From Oxyura jamaicensis (lineage: Eukaryota; Chordata; Aves; Anseriformes; Anatidae), in NCBI RefSeq assembly GCF_011077185.1, contig NC_048894.1, positions 107,764,741 to 107,828,740 of the forward strand: a stretch of 64,000 bases of DNA. Direction: 5' to 3'. The notes beneath the pieces were generated by a model. The model ran no database searches. It was not told the DNA's origin and saw only the letters and a list, made by a program, of their open reading frames with translations. Position numbers and translations under genes: made by a program. Shown in pieces: positions 38,189 to 51,300 of the stretch (position 1 is the stretch's first letter; each line of letters starts with the position of its first letter).

Positions 38189-40612
38189 TCTAATCATTTG
38201 CATTGTCAAAGAACTTCAAAAATATAGCTTGTCATTTTTGTCAATTTACTTTTTTTATCATTGCTAGTCATGCAGCTTCTTTTATTATATTAGTTAGGCT
38301 GTACAGTTGTTCAGCAAGATTTGGGACATTTTTTTCTCCCCTCCACACTAAAGTTTTTGTTATATCCATGAAACAATTATCAATTACACTGCACCATGCA
38401 AATCCCAAATCCCACCATGTTCCCCCCCAATACCTCCAAACTTGCACGTATGAAATTCATTCCTACTTTCTGAGAGGCTTCATTGACACAGCCTATTGAT
38501 ATGTTGCTGGCTGAGATATCTACAAAGAGGACCAAACAGCTCAATCTGCCCTCAGAGCACAGAGCAGCAGGCAGCAGTGATGTTGCCAGGACTGCCAGTG
38601 AGGAGGAGTGCTAGATGACCACCAGGTCTTGTTCAGGTTAAAAGACATTCAGAGAATTTGGAGAATGCAGCCAACGCTTACAAGCTGAATTTTGCCTTAG
38701 GTGGGTTTCTTTCTTGTCCAGTGTGCCTCTTCTGGTAGCTATGTTCACAAGAGTATGGATGCCAAAAGACATGGGGAATTAAATTTGATTTAATCCTTCA
38801 TTCTTTTGACAAGAACAGGATCTTGATGTTCCCCCCAAAGTCTTTCCATAAAAATATAATAACATCTTTTTTTCAAATGTTGGCCTAAAAATCCATAGCA
38901 ACTCAGAGAACGGGGAACTGAAAAGTGTTTGAACAAAAACAGTCCAGGACTATTTTTTTTCACAGACTTAGTTCCTGCGATGTCCAGATGAGGCCACTGT
39001 GGTTTTATTCTCCCCGTTGCAATAAAGGAATTTAACTTGGTTACCTCAGAGTTTCCCCATCTCCACAACTGAAAGTGTGCTCTAGTGAGCCTGTTTTTCT
39101 GTTGGAGAACAAAGGAAAGGAAATGGCTATTTTCCCCAAACACACACACACACTGGTTACAATACCCGCAGAGGCAGGAAGAGAGCTGGACAATGGAAGC
39201 TGCAGATGTGGAGGTATTTTTTTCAAATCTCCTCTGCTACTGCTGCCTCACAGGCAGCAGAGATAGGGCAGTGGAAGAGCAGGAACTGCTGCTAGACTGA
39301 AGCACAGCAAGCATTTCTGTTTTATAGAGGATCTGGTCAAGCTTTCCAGCAACAGCCAGCCCCAGCCTGTACCGAGCTGTAGCAGAGGCTGAGTTTCCAG
39401 TAGACTGTGGTGCAAAACCAGGAAAGGGTAGTGAGTGCTTTGGCTGTGTCAGGCTGTCAGGAAATCTGGATTTCTGCGGTGAGAGGCTGGGCCAGCCCCT
39501 GCCAAGCCCCCAGGCAGCGAACGCTAGTGCTCAGCGGAGAGCGAGACAAGGACAATGCTCTCATCCAAAAATATCTGGCCAGACATGAGGGGCACTGTGG
39601 CTACTGGGCAGCTGTGCAAGACAGCAGCAGGTTGTTCCTTCCAGCCCTACGATCACAAGAAGGGAAATGTGTAACTTTGTGCAAGCCCCCTTTTTAGGGG
39701 CCTTCTTTTCTTCCTTTTTCCTTTGCCACAACAGAAAGGAATCGCTGATATGGATCTGAAAATTAGCATGTTCCTAACAGAAGTCAGGCAGACAGCCTGG
39801 AGCCACGGGTTGTGAGGGGCTCTCATCTTCGCATGTCCCCCCACCTGGGCCACAGGGCCCTGCTTTAGCTGTCCACCATGTCGTGCAAGGCCCGAGTGTA
39901 GCCTGTGGCTGGGCTTCCTCTCCGTCCCCGGTGGCACCTCCGCCACACCAGGCAGTGATGTGAATTGGACAATGATTAACTTGAGCATTGAGTCAGAGTT
40001 GTGGCTGTGATGGGAAGTAATACAAAGTTTGTTTGTAAACTGACAAATATTGGCAGAAGGAACTTGTGAGGGAGGGATCTGTGGCTGTCAGTCAGACTGT
40101 CAGCCTGCCCTGACCAAACAGCAACAACTGGCCTCTGTCCTTTGCAGGCTCGTCCAGGGAATGTAATATTTCACCTCCCACCTCTGAAAGGACCGGCAGT
40201 TTTTAGGCTCTTCTAAATGTGCATGCTTTAATTGTGAGGCTGGCACATCTCACCACCATCTCATGCTTCTCACCATGGTCCTGGCTGCCCTCCTGCTGCA
40301 GGGCCCCGCTCTCCAGATGCATGGATGGATGCCCCCTCTCTCTCCTCTCTCCTCCCAGGCAGGTGCAGTGCTATGGGGGACCCAAAACTGAACATGGACT
40401 AAGAGGTGCTTGGCAGTAAGAAGGGCCTGTGGGGACTGACTCCAAAGAAGTTGCCAGAAGGCCGTAACTCCCAGTGGCAGCTTTATGCAGAGTCCTTCAG
40501 TATGGGAAGCGTTACATGATTTTAAGGTGAGGATCTCTGAGATGAGGTGGTGGGGAATGCATCCATCACCAGATCTTCCAGGAAGCAGCAAAGTGTGTTC
40601 ATCTTCATGGGG

Positions 40613-40925
40613 CATAGAATCATAGAATTACAGAATGGTTTGGTCTGGAACGGATCATAAAGATCATCTAATTCTAGATCATCTTTGAGTGAGACCATCC
40701 AGCCAATTTCTTAACCACTGTGTGGTCCTTCCATCAAATCCATGTCTTTCCAATTTAAATAACAAGGCTATCATGAGGAACGGTGTCAAATGCACAAGTC
40801 TAGGTAGATGATGTCAGTTGCTCTTCCCATTTCCACCAATGCTATAATGCTGTCATAGAAGGCCACCAGATTTGTTAGACATGATCTGCCCTTACTGCCA
40901 CCATGTTGGGTCCACCAGAGAAGAA
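40613..40925 (-). mobile_element. Old CR1 LINE fragment, 3' end, internally deleted
   Basis: The left end carries the 8-bp tail repeat (CATAGAAT units) followed by the CR1 3' UTR. From about 40735 the sequence jumps to the reverse-transcriptase region: on the minus strand it matches the part encoding the CR1 motif around the S-C-L-T-N-L and D-F-S-K-A-F-D blocks. Most of the RT-to-3' coding region is therefore missing. Many substitutions and frame breaks mark it as an old, dead copy. Confidence 0.85.
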
Positions 40926-42166
40926 GATATTGGAAGTCATGTCCTATTTACTGCAATTTTCACCTGGTTCAAATAATGCCTGAAGTCTTTGGATATCCTT
41001 TTGAGTTTAAACCCACTGCATATTCCTGTAGCAATAGAATTTCCTCTCATCAGCATCACTGGCTTCAGCTGTTGTTGGTTATTATTATACCTTGCTGCTT
41101 CCTTCCTCTCCCATCAGTCTCCCTATCCTGGAGTTAAATGTCATGTATAGTTTGAGCTATTTGACTGATAGTCCCCCTGCACCCCAGGATATCCCAGAAA
41201 GACAGGAAAGTTCATTGTGAAAAAAGGGGACATCAAGTGGCTATGTTTTCTGCAGCACAAAAGATCCAGAGACCCAAAACCTCACTGATGGATGCGAAGT
41301 AGCACAGGACATTTAGGACAGAGTAATTTGGGCAGAACTGTGCAATGTGACTGCTCACACTCGGCAACGTGGGTAGTGAGTGATCATCCAAGTGGGCGCA
41401 GATACCGCTGGAAAATGTCACTGCTGCAGTGAAGGTGGTGCCCTTTCTGCAAAGAAAGAGGCCTATCCTCACTTCAAGGGTGATATAAAAGCTAAAACGT
41501 TTTTACAAGGATTATTTTTTTCATTTTTTTTTAACTAAAGAGAAAAAAAGATCTTGCAGGAAGATTCTTTACCGGCATTTTTGCAGCATACAAAGTTTTC
41601 TGGTGGATTGGTATCTATTTCAGTGAAATGAGGAACATCAAAATTAAAATGAATTTGAAAATGGCCTTTAATCTGAATTGAGTTGATGACTTGTTTTCTC
41701 CTATAGCTTACTTGTTTATTTTTTTGAAGTCGCTCTTGTTAATTGTCCTGCAGCCATGGTATGTACCAGATAGCCAAGAAAGCTGACATGGGGAAGTTAT
41801 ATACAGCATCCTTGTGACCTTTTTGGAGTGAAGATACATATCTGTCCAATAAAGCCCAGGCCAAATGACAGTGACAGCTGCCTCGTGGCATTCAGTTTGA
41901 ATTGAACAGGTTTGCTCACAAGTCTGGAGCAAGTATTTCATTACAGACTGTGCACCAAGAACAACATAAGCCCCCAAAAGTGAAACTTTCCCTCAGCAGC
42001 TATGGAAACTACCCTGGTGGACTGAGATGCACTTCACAGGCTCCTCCTTATCTCCTTGCTTTGACTTTCCTGCAAGCTGTCAACCTCTGGTGGCATTTGC
42101 ATGTTGGTGTAGTACTTGCACGGGAAGAAAACCTCACTTGATTTATCAGGAGCAATCCAAGGTGTT
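40926..42166 (+). other. LRRC30 upstream region
   Basis: A weak TATA-like string (TTATATACAG, 41798-41807), a CCAAT pentamer (41846-41850) and a CAGCTG E-box (41875-41880) occur 290-370 bases before the start codon. An acceptor-like pyrimidine tract ending CAG lies at 41753, and another near 42079. These are possible promoter or 5' UTR splice elements, but each is common by chance. No upstream coding exon is seen. Confidence 0.3.
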
Positions 42167-43063
42167 ATGGGAACCAAGCACTCAAAAACCGAGGGGAGAA
42201 GAAGCATGTTTTTTCTGAGGAAAGGTCCGAAGTTGCCTGCATGGGAAGATGCTCTTCTCTCAGGGAAAGACCCCAAGTCATTGCTGAAACGGGGATTGCG
42301 TTATGTCAGCTTGAGCCTTATAATGAAAGGGATGACCAGTGCCCCTGACTTCTTGTGGGGACTGCCTGAGGTGCAGAAACTGAACCTCTCACGCAACCAG
42401 CTGGTGGCAATTCCTCCTTCACTGGGAAAACTGGACCGGCTCGTAGTGCTGAACTTGGGTGGCAACTGCCTCAAGTGTCTGCCGAAGGAGATCGGGCTGC
42501 TGAGGAACCTGAAGGTCTTGTTTGTTAATATGAACTGCCTGACAGAAGTGCCAGCAGAGCTCAGCTTGTGCAGAAAGCTGGAAGTTTTGAGCCTCTCGCA
42601 CAACTGCATCTCACAACTGCCTGCAAGCTTCACTGACCTGACAAGTTTAAAGAAACTGAACCTCAGTAACAATCGCTTTGTGCAGATTCCCCTCTGCATT
42701 TTTACACTGAGGAGCTTAGACTTCTTGCACCTGGGGTCCAACAGGCTTGAAAGCATTGCAGAGAGCGTTCAGTACCTAGTCAATTTGCAAATCCTTATAG
42801 TAGAGAATAATAACATACGCATTCTGCCGCGGTCTCTCTGCTTCATCACGGCTCTGGAGCTACTAAATGTAGATTACAACTCCATACAGACTCTTCCAGA
42901 TGACCTCTACCTGCTGCGCAGGCTGCCCCGCATTGCGTGGAACCCAATGGACAAAGGCCTCCACGTCTCCCACAACCCTCTGTCCCGACCCCTGCCCGAG
43001 CTCGTGGAAGGAGGACTGGACATCCTCTTCAACTACCTCAGGGAGAAAAAGGAGCACCACTGA
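42167..43063 (+). CDS. LRRC30: Leucine-rich repeat-containing protein 30 (single exon)
   Basis: The frame encodes 298 residues that I recognise as LRRC30; the human protein is about 301 residues and shares its architecture and long conserved blocks. After a charged N-terminus (residues 1-45) come about nine leucine-rich repeats with a clean 23-residue period (roughly 46-68 degenerate, then 69, 92, 115, 138, 161, 184, 207 and 230 as starts). Each fits LxxLxLxxNxLxxLPxxhxxLxx. A C-terminal cap with an NPMDKGLHVSHNPLS block follows (259-273). The start is the first ATG in frame: an in-frame TAG lies at 42110-42112, and the ATG has G at -3 and G at +4. The protein begins MGTKHS, which fits the MGxxxS/T N-myristoylation pattern. 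No signal peptide or membrane segment is visible, so a cytoplasmic, perhaps membrane-tethered, adaptor-type protein is inferred. Its molecular role is not established. LAMA1 lies upstream in the opposite orientation, as in mammals. Confidence 0.95.
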   Translation: MGTKHSKTEGRRSMFFLRKGPKLPAWEDALLSGKDPKSLLKRGLRYVSLSLIMKGMTSAPDFLWGLPEVQKLNLSRNQLVAIPPSLGKLDRLVVLNLGGNCLKCLPKEIGLLRNLKVLFVNMNCLTEVPAELSLCRKLEVLSLSHNCISQLPASFTDLTSLKKLNLSNNRFVQIPLCIFTLRSLDFLHLGSNRLESIAESVQYLVNLQILIVENNNIRILPRSLCFITALELLNVDYNSIQTLPDDLYLLRRLPRIAWNPMDKGLHVSHNPLSRPLPELVEGGLDILFNYLREKKEHH

Positions 43064-44190
43064 GTTTCTGCTGAGCTTGGGATTAAGCCTGTCATCACAA
43101 CTCAGTCACGCCAGAGCACTTTCCTCAACAGTCACTTCCACTTCCTAACACTTGGATTTTCAAGACTATGGATGGCTTTAGTAATGGTTGGAAGAAAGCA
43201 AGTAAAGTATGATGGTCTGCTTAAATGTGTGAAGAGTAAGATTTTCTAAAACTACCCACCCCTGTAATTTTCAGTGTTGGAGTGTTTGTTTTCTGGGGGG
43301 AACAAAAGGAAAAAAAAAAAAAAAGTGATAAAATGTTTGCTCTTCATTTGACAGAAACAAATTAAGGCAGACTGCTAGAAGTTCAGAAACGTATATTTGC
43401 CAGCTATCATGTTGGAGGAATATTAATATAAATTGGATTTACTATATGTGATTACACTTGCACTTTAACTCCTGCTCACTTCTTCATGTGCAGATGCCTC
43501 TACATAAACAAACACTGCTTATCTAAGTGAATCTCAAGGAAAATGTTTAATTCACTTTCAGCAGTGAATATATCCTGAGCTATATTAGCCCACGGACAGT
43601 ATATTACCTGCCAGTTTAATATTATTTGTTGTTTACCCTGCAGCTGTGAGCTGGCCACTATAAATTGCAGGTGAAGATGGCCAGCAGTGTGGCAATTCCC
43701 CAGTTCTTTGGAAGAAGACCCCAAGCTTTCCCAGAGCACCTAGTCTCTTGCTTGAAACACACAGCCTTTTGCACGGAGCCTACAGGGGTGCCAGTAAGTG
43801 CATCAGGACCAGCAGGAAGCATCATCTACACCAAGGGGAGAAGTGAAAGTGGGTCCTTATTCCCTCAAACAAAGGCTGCCAGATGAAGTTGCTCATAGCT
43901 AGATGAACTGCACTCCTTTCTTTTTTGTGCTTCCCTGCATTTGGAGCCACAGAGTAATTTGACTCAGGAGGCTGTATGTCTCCTTAAGGTGAAATATTTC
44001 TTTCAAGAAAAGCAGCAGCAAACCAGTCATCAGCTTAAGTAAGAGCTTCAAAAACAAATACTTATTTCTGTGATTTTCGGTAGCAGCCAGTAGATTGAAG
44101 TCAGCTCGTATGTGATTTCTCATATTGATCTTCTGTGTATGTCCTTCATCAAAGTTTTATCTAGTAATAAAGACGCTGTATGAGAGAGCT
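43064..44190 (+). other. LRRC30: Probable LRRC30 3' UTR, with AATAAA at 44166
   Basis: After the TGA there is no further conserved frame. The first canonical AATAAA that I find is at 44166-44171, followed by T-rich sequence around 44210-44225. That would give a 3' UTR of about 1.1 kb. An A15 run sits at 43310-43324 and a small CAAA tract at 44818. The end is inferred. Confidence 0.3.
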
Positions 44191-46471
44191 GTTAACAATT
44201 TATGCAACTTGATTTTTTTCTCACAACTCTGTTGAATCAACTCTGTTGAAATCAGTTGAGATAAATACTTCTAATGGCATCATAAAAGAGGAATGAGCCT
44301 GTAATTCTTGAACTAATTGAGAATATTCAAAGCCACTTTTAAAGTACTTCCTATTGTATGTCAGATCTCAGGAATCAATGTTTACTTTCTGAAATGTAAT
44401 TGGCTCAGAATTATGGAAGACTGTGGAAGATAGATCCTGCTTCTAGTGAGGCTAATGGACAGCTGCTGTCTGAGGGAAAAACTCTTCTGTCAGCAGTGGT
44501 AGTAGTAGTCTGATAAGAGCAGACAATTATGTAATTCACAGACACATGCAAGTAAATGCAGCACCTTTGGGCATGCTAACGTTATCAGTGCAGTGCTGAA
44601 TGCAGCCACGAAGAATCTGTGCTCACAGACGATTCCTCTCTGGGGCTGCTCACTGATATTTTGTTATGTTGGATTGTTTTGTGTATCATTTTTTATCTTA
44701 ATAGAGAATTTCAGTGTTGTGCCCAGGAGTTGCGGTTTCCAAGTGTGCAGTCAAGGACAAATCTTACGTTTCTAGCAAAAGAGAAGCCCTTTTGAAGGGC
44801 ACTTTTGCTTGATCATAAGACAAACAAACAAACAAAGAAAATAAACACCAAAGCACAGTTATTTTGTGAGTTTTTCACTTAATATATGCTTCAGGTATTT
44901 TTTATCTAGCTTTGCATGCATTTCTTTCACCCGTGCAACAGGATTTATAGCAAGTTCCAAGATTTTTAGTGCACAATACATCGAATAAATTAATACATGA
45001 TTCAATTAGCGACAAGAAATAACCCTGCAATTATTTATAGAAATACCAACAGATAATTCTTGGAGGGGATTAGGCACAGATTATTAACTTTTCTAAATGC
45101 TCATTTCATATCCCTAAGTCTTGCATTCACGTAAACACTGTAGTCCCTCAGTAGCGCTTTGCAGGAAAATTAAATTCCTATGACATTAATCACCTGAAAA
45201 GACTTTCCACATATCAGTATCCAGGATTATATGACACCAGATAGCCTCCAATGTGCTCTGACTAGAAGAGGTATGCATGGTAATTTACATGGAAGATGTG
45301 AGCCTGGACTGTGTGTATTCATTAGGACACCACTACCAAGGGTGAGCAGCAGTGCATGATTCAAGAAAATGGTCTCCCGACAGGGGATTAAAAGGCAAAT
45401 TTGACAGAATCAAATGCATCTGGAAAAGCAGTTATAATATGAAGTGCAATAGCAATAATTTAAAATTCAATTATTCAATTGAATAATAATAACCTTTTAC
45501 TCAAGCTAATAAACCTTTGCAAGCATACGAAACACATAAAAGTCTCTGCCTTTTTAAACAGAATAATAAAATTCATTGAATAAATGGTACTTTAATGTAT
45601 AATTCAGATTTTTGCAATAAAAAGATAATTTCTACTGAACTGCTTTAGTCTTTCTTTCATTTCTGAATTAAGCCCCTTATAAATAGGTTTCTAAGAGATA
45701 CAGAAAATTATCTCACATGAGCAAAGGTACAGTTCTGAGTTCTTACTGTAAATAGAAAAGACTGTATATCACTGTTGATGTATAGAAATATGCAGAGGAG
45801 GCAAATAAACATGTATGTGTTTGCATCTGAGAGGGTGCAAGAGGCACAGGAGGGAGGCAGAAAGCCTGATGTCATACACTGGCTCTGGTTGTGAGTAGGG
45901 CATTAACAAAGAGTTAGTGGATCTCAGCCTTGCCATCTGACACCAGTTGTACAGAGCGTGAGGAAAAAAAGGTGCTGAAATGCTGCAGGGACTACACTCA
46001 TATCTCGTAATATATGAAACCTATCATTTCTATGTGTATATTAAATGATGTGATTTTTGACTTAAAATCTGTCAGAGAACCATGTGCTGAACAGTGTGCT
46101 TGTTTCCAGCACTCCCTGAAGTTTCCTCACCATAGGTCTGACAGCAGTATAACTTTTGATGCAGTTATTGTTCTTGTTGTTATTGGCAGTGGTGGTTTTA
46201 AAGGAATGGGGAATGCAGGATCCAATCATGGAAAAGGATGCTCTCATGGCAGCCTGACTTTTTGACAGCTGCTGCTCAGAGAAGCTCTCAGAGAGCAAAA
46301 GGTTAGAAAAATTCTTGGTATGGATGAAATGAAGGGCAAAACACAAGAACAAAGCAGAAAGAACATAGGAACCAAATATTTGGAAAACGTGTAATATGCA
46401 ATGGGGCTATACAATTTGGTCCCCAGCTATTACCAAATATACTGATGGTACATTTGGTGAGGTGAAGAGCT

Positions 46472-46566
46472 TCTGTTTTTATTTTATTTTTAATTATTAT
46501 TATTTTATCATTTTATCATTTTATTTTTAATGTTAAATATATTTTTATTTTAAATAATAATAAAAA
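46472..46566. repeat. TTTTA/ATT-rich low-complexity block
   Basis: Irregular TTTTATT, ATTATT and ATCATTTT units. Confidence 0.85.
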
Positions 46567-47090
46567 GCTGCATTCTGTGAAAAGGTTAAGTCTAGTAAAC
46601 CTGCAAGATCTTTGAAAACTGGAAGGTTGCAGAATCTTGGACTAACACACAAGTTTTGGCTTCAAACTTTGACTGAATAGAAAACATTTTAATCTGAAAT
46701 TTTGTTATAGTATCTCTCTGTAAGATAAAGCTGAAGTGTGTTGTACCTACTGCTCTACAGTTACTGGCCAAACCTGCCACATGGACAAACTCGCTCACAC
46801 TGCTTGTGACTAGTGACCTCCCAAGACACATTGCAAGGTCTCGGCAGCCCCATAAGGCATCACCAGGCATGTAATGTAGCCAGGAACACCAGCCTGTTAT
46901 GCCTGCAAAGCAGCAAGTGCCTGCAGAAACCACTTTCCAAGATGCACTGAGTGGCATTTCAAACCAGAATCTTTGAGATTCCAGCTGAAAGATTAAAGAT
47001 TCTGTGACTATTATTTTGGATGAAAAATATGTCTACATTTTTTTCTGATTATATTTTAAATTGTTTTTATCAAAATTCCTCCTTTTTTGT

Positions 47091-47126
47091 CAAAAACAAA
47101 ACAAAACAAAACAAAAAAACAAAACA
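47091..47126. repeat. (AAAAC)n tract
   Basis: Imperfect CAAAA pentamers, about seven units. Confidence 0.85.
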
Positions 47127-48259
47127 CTAGCGTGGTTTCTCAGCATTTTTATTATAAGAACATACTGTCTGGAGTTTAGACATTTTAGGATATGAATGAA
47201 TTGCTCTTCTGCTATTACACTGCAACTTCAGGAAACCATAGTTTTTAGTTATATTTGGTTAATATTTTAAAGAACTTTACGATCATTGTTTTACTGAATA
47301 AGGATGCATCTAAATATAATACATTGATCCTGGAGAGTTGAACACATTCTTTGCTAGACCAGCACATTACTCGAAAAAAACATATCAACATAATATTTTT
47401 CACCAGTAGAAAAATCATTCACAGTCTAGCTTATTCTCTTAACCAAATAAAATCAAATATTTTTTTTTTATTATTTTTTTTAAAAAGGAGCCTCAGAGCC
47501 TCATAGGTCATCAGGCTTTCCAGTATAACCACATGAAAGAGAAGCAAAGAAATCAAAGGAAATAAACTGATCATCTAGTCAGTACAAATTCACTGAATTC
47601 CAAGGGTAAATTTCCTGCAGAGCCTTTGGACAGCAAATCTTCAGTAATTCGGGGAGATTTTCACACCACATTGCAGGGTTATATTAAATATAATTAACAC
47701 AAATAAAAATAAATAAATGGAATATATATATATATATACAATAATATGTAAAATATTAAGGAAATATGCACATTATTATCTAATATATGCTTCCCCAATC
47801 CACATTATGAGAGCTGAAGTCCTGAAACAGTTACAGCCAAAGGAAAACTTGCATTGACTGTAAAAGTGCCTGCACTTATATAAGAATACATACATTTACC
47901 ATTCTATATGCAGCAGAAACAAGATTTGAAAACTCGGTAGATGTTTAAATGCCTGTGCGGCTTTAGATATATTGGGACAGGGATACACTTTAATACTCAC
48001 ACATGGAGTAAGCCTGAAAATCCTTTTATAAAATTGCATAATCCTTCCTCTGTACAAGTAAGAGGCAGAATAATAATTATAAAAGATGAAAAAAAAAAGA
48101 CTGAAACGTCTCTGCTTTAGAAATGTATTAGGTTATCTGAACACCCTGAATATCCCAAGAGGAAATCAAATTCATATAAAGATTTTTTAAAAGTGGAAAT
48201 TACATAAGAAATGTTTTTCTCCCTCCCAGCTATCCAGAGGAAAGCAGAGTACTGACGTT

Positions 48260-48359
48260 NNNNNNNNNNNNNNNNNNNNNNNNNNNNNNNNNNNNNNNNN
48301 NNNNNNNNNNNNNNNNNNNNNNNNNNNNNNNNNNNNNNNNNNNNNNNNNNNNNNNNNNN
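48260..48359. other. Assembly gap, 100 N
   Basis: Exactly 100 N, so probably a placeholder of unknown true size. Unlike the other gaps its flanks are ordinary sequence, so the missing part could be an interspersed or GC-rich element. Confidence 0.95.
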
Positions 48360-51300
48360 CAGCTCAGTGGTACCAGCAGTGTCCCACACTGCTACAGCCA
48401 CTGACCACACCAGATGACTGCAGGGTTTGGTGACAAAGCCTGAAATTTATACTCCAAAGTATGTGGAGTCATGTCATGCATGGCTAAAAAGGTAGTTTCC
48501 AGTGAAGCAGGAAGTGTAGCAACAGATTTAGAAAAGGTCACTGCAAATTATACTGCCGCATAAGGGGAGCTTACCCAGGCAGACTGAAAAGAAGACCAAA
48601 GGGCAGAGCTTTACATTTTCCTATGGCTCAGAGGAGTTTCAGATACCATAAATTTATTGATGGATACCCTGTTTTTAATTTTTACGACCCAGGCATTAAA
48701 AGGAAAAATAAAATTATTTTTGCCATTCTGATACAGCTCTTCAAAGGAAATACATGTTGCTCCCGTTTCTTCCTTACCTCCAACCTTTGCATCCTGGGAG
48801 CGTTCACAGAAGTAGCACATTTCTTCTCGCCCCCTACAAAGCCAGTTCTGCTGGGTGTGGGTGGGTGTGAAAATGTATCCAGGGCCTGATCTCTCACCCT
48901 CCATGCAAGGAGGAGAGGATGGGGGAGGCTTGCAGGCTCCATGATCACAGGTCATGAGACACGTAACATCCAAAATAGACATCCTGATCACCACACCAGC
49001 TTTATGCACCTCCTTAGCAGTTTACGACAGTGGTTAGTCCCTGGACATAGTTTCCATGGTCAGAAGAGAGAGATTCAGAAGTTTCTCTTGGGACAACACT
49101 GAGAAAGGAACCTGGCTTAAGAGCCCCATGTTGTCCCAGGGTCTTCCTCCTGGCCACAGAGAGCCCCAGGACACCTGCAGCCTAATTTAGCCATCTGAAG
49201 TAAGGTCAGTGATGTTGTACAGTACAACTTGCCCTCCCCTTGCCTCTGCAGCAAGTGCACACAAGACCAGAAGTGGCATCCTTCAACATAACATCTAGAC
49301 TTGCTGAGAAGGGGTGGAAGGTATGGCAGAGAAACACCAACATGCCAACAATGCCCTATGCCAAGTGCTTTGAATGACAGAAAATCTTTTATCTCCCTCA
49401 CTGTTAAAATGCTCTGCCTTGAAATGAGTTTAAACAAGACACATGCAAAAGAAGCCTCTGTACTTTTTAGAAATGGCATTGCAAAATTTGCTAAAAGAAA
49501 TTACCAAGTGTACCATGTACCAATATTTTCTGTATACTTGCTTTTCTTATTCTTTGTCCTTTTTGTTTTTAGAAATATAGTGGAAGAAGTGTGTGTGTGT
49601 ATAAATTTTTGTTTTGGCAAGTCTGTGCATGCATACATATTTCCCCTACAGGGACAGCAGAGGTCCTAAATTGTTTGCCTGTGTGAGCAGGAAAGCCTCT
49701 CTGGCATAGACCAATGCAATGCCCTGTGAACAGCACCAGCCCTGGTGGGAGAGCTGAGGAATCCAGAACAATTCCTGCGCTTCGGAGAATTCATTCAGTC
49801 AGCTGTGATTTGCTTAAGATAACACCTTTCCATAGGCATTTCAGTGCCCAGTGGTCCCCCCCCCCCGTCTTTCAATACACTTACCTTCTCTTTCCAATTG
49901 GGAAATAACACTGTAAAGAACAGATTGTACAGTTGTGTTTGTGTGTTCTGTCCACACACAAAAGAAGTTGCAAAGATACTAAGGAACCTTGAAATTAATT
50001 CAGTAAAAACATCCCTCTGAGCCTGTGGGTGTGCATGTTTGTGCGTGTTTGGAAGTATTTGGGAGGTTTTTACAATGCTTTGTGATGCAGTATCTGAGGA
50101 ATAAGTGTGAGCTGACTAAAAAATTGCATATTCCACTGCAAATAATATGCTGGTGATTTAGTATCAAAGCAGGACTTTAAATATATGTTGGTAAACCTTG
50201 TTGGTTTTGAATTTGTTTTACATTAATTTTTCTGTGTGTTTCTTAGTGTAGGATTATCACAGTGTTCACGGGGACTTTTTATTAATCAGTGTGGAGACTT
50301 AAAATACAGAATTCCTTTTTTTTTTTATTTATTTATTTTTTTTTATTGGTGAATGATCAGGGAAGAAGATACAATCATTTTCTGCTCCTTAGTCGGTAAA
50401 TGTTTAGTAGCTCTTGCTGTGAACTGTTTGTAATGCATTTTTTAGCACATCAAAAAAAGAGTTTCAATTCTACACAGCCTAATCTTTCTAAGAAAATTTA
50501 TAGAATTGATTCTAAACTGAATACATTAAGGTTCAATTTAGCCTGAATGGTTGTAGAAGGCTCAAATGGAAAAGTTTAGAGAATTTGTACATCTAATTGT
50601 CTGGGCTGCTCCTGGAGGCAAGGGGTGGCATGCAGCTGGTTCAAAATTTGGTTCAAGTTCAGAAGAACATAGATGGTTGTTGATCAAAAGTTGAAGATTT
50701 TACCTCTCCTTATAATAAGCCAGTGTTTCACAGACTTCTAGTCCAGTCTAGAAGGCAAATCTAAAGATGTTTATTTAGGTTGCTTTGGTCTAGGTGGTTT
50801 CCTAGGGCTGATATGACTGAAAGCAAATGAATGTTTGTAGTAAGACATCTTTGGTTTTGCAAAGCCCATATCAGGAATTTTTGATTTATTTTTGATTTTT
50901 TTGCTCAAAATTATGAGTAGTTAAGATATCTTGATTTCCTTGGACTGGCATGCAGATGCTAGAGTGTATAGGTGAGAAAATTTATTCAGCATGTCCAAAT
51001 CCTCCTGCGGACTAGCCTTAGGGGAAGATGTGGAAATTCACTAGGGACTCAGGGCTTCCTCTGGTGTTTCAGGTGTCCATTAGAGAGGCTGTTTAATGTC
51101 CTTTAGATAGGCTAATATGTTGCAAAGCAGTGACATTTCAAGACTTAGCCCTGAAGCTAATAGCTCTTCTGGGTAAGTCATTTTCACATTTACATCAATT
51201 TATTGTAGTCTAGATTTGGATAAAGATAAGCACGGCTTTTCACTTGCCAGTGTTGCCAGGGTGATGAGCCACCAAACTGGGTTTTCTGCAACAATTCTCT

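Larger units (their letters stand above)
27391..40612. other. Intergenic sequence between LAMA1 and LRRC30, main part
   Basis: I recognise no protein-coding or RNA gene here. A GC/CpG-richer patch lies at about 27480-27840. Other contents are homopolymers (A35 at 28664, T24 at 28737, C17T16 at 32242-32274, A12G12 at 35299-35322, A25 at 38164), two (TTTA)n tracts near 30829 and 31152, and a 36-bp direct-repeat pair at 35782 and 36312. GC-richer sequence around 39400-40600 shows no coding pattern. Confidence 0.5.

Noticed and set aside
42116..42166. 17-codon upstream extension of the LRRC30 frame
   Set aside because: It begins with TTG rather than ATG and lacks similarity to LRRC30. The ATG at 42167 matches the family start and has a good context.
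42301..43060. Minus-strand frames of 151, 60 and 65 codons under LRRC30
   Set aside because: They are antisense shadows of the real gene caused by its repeats.
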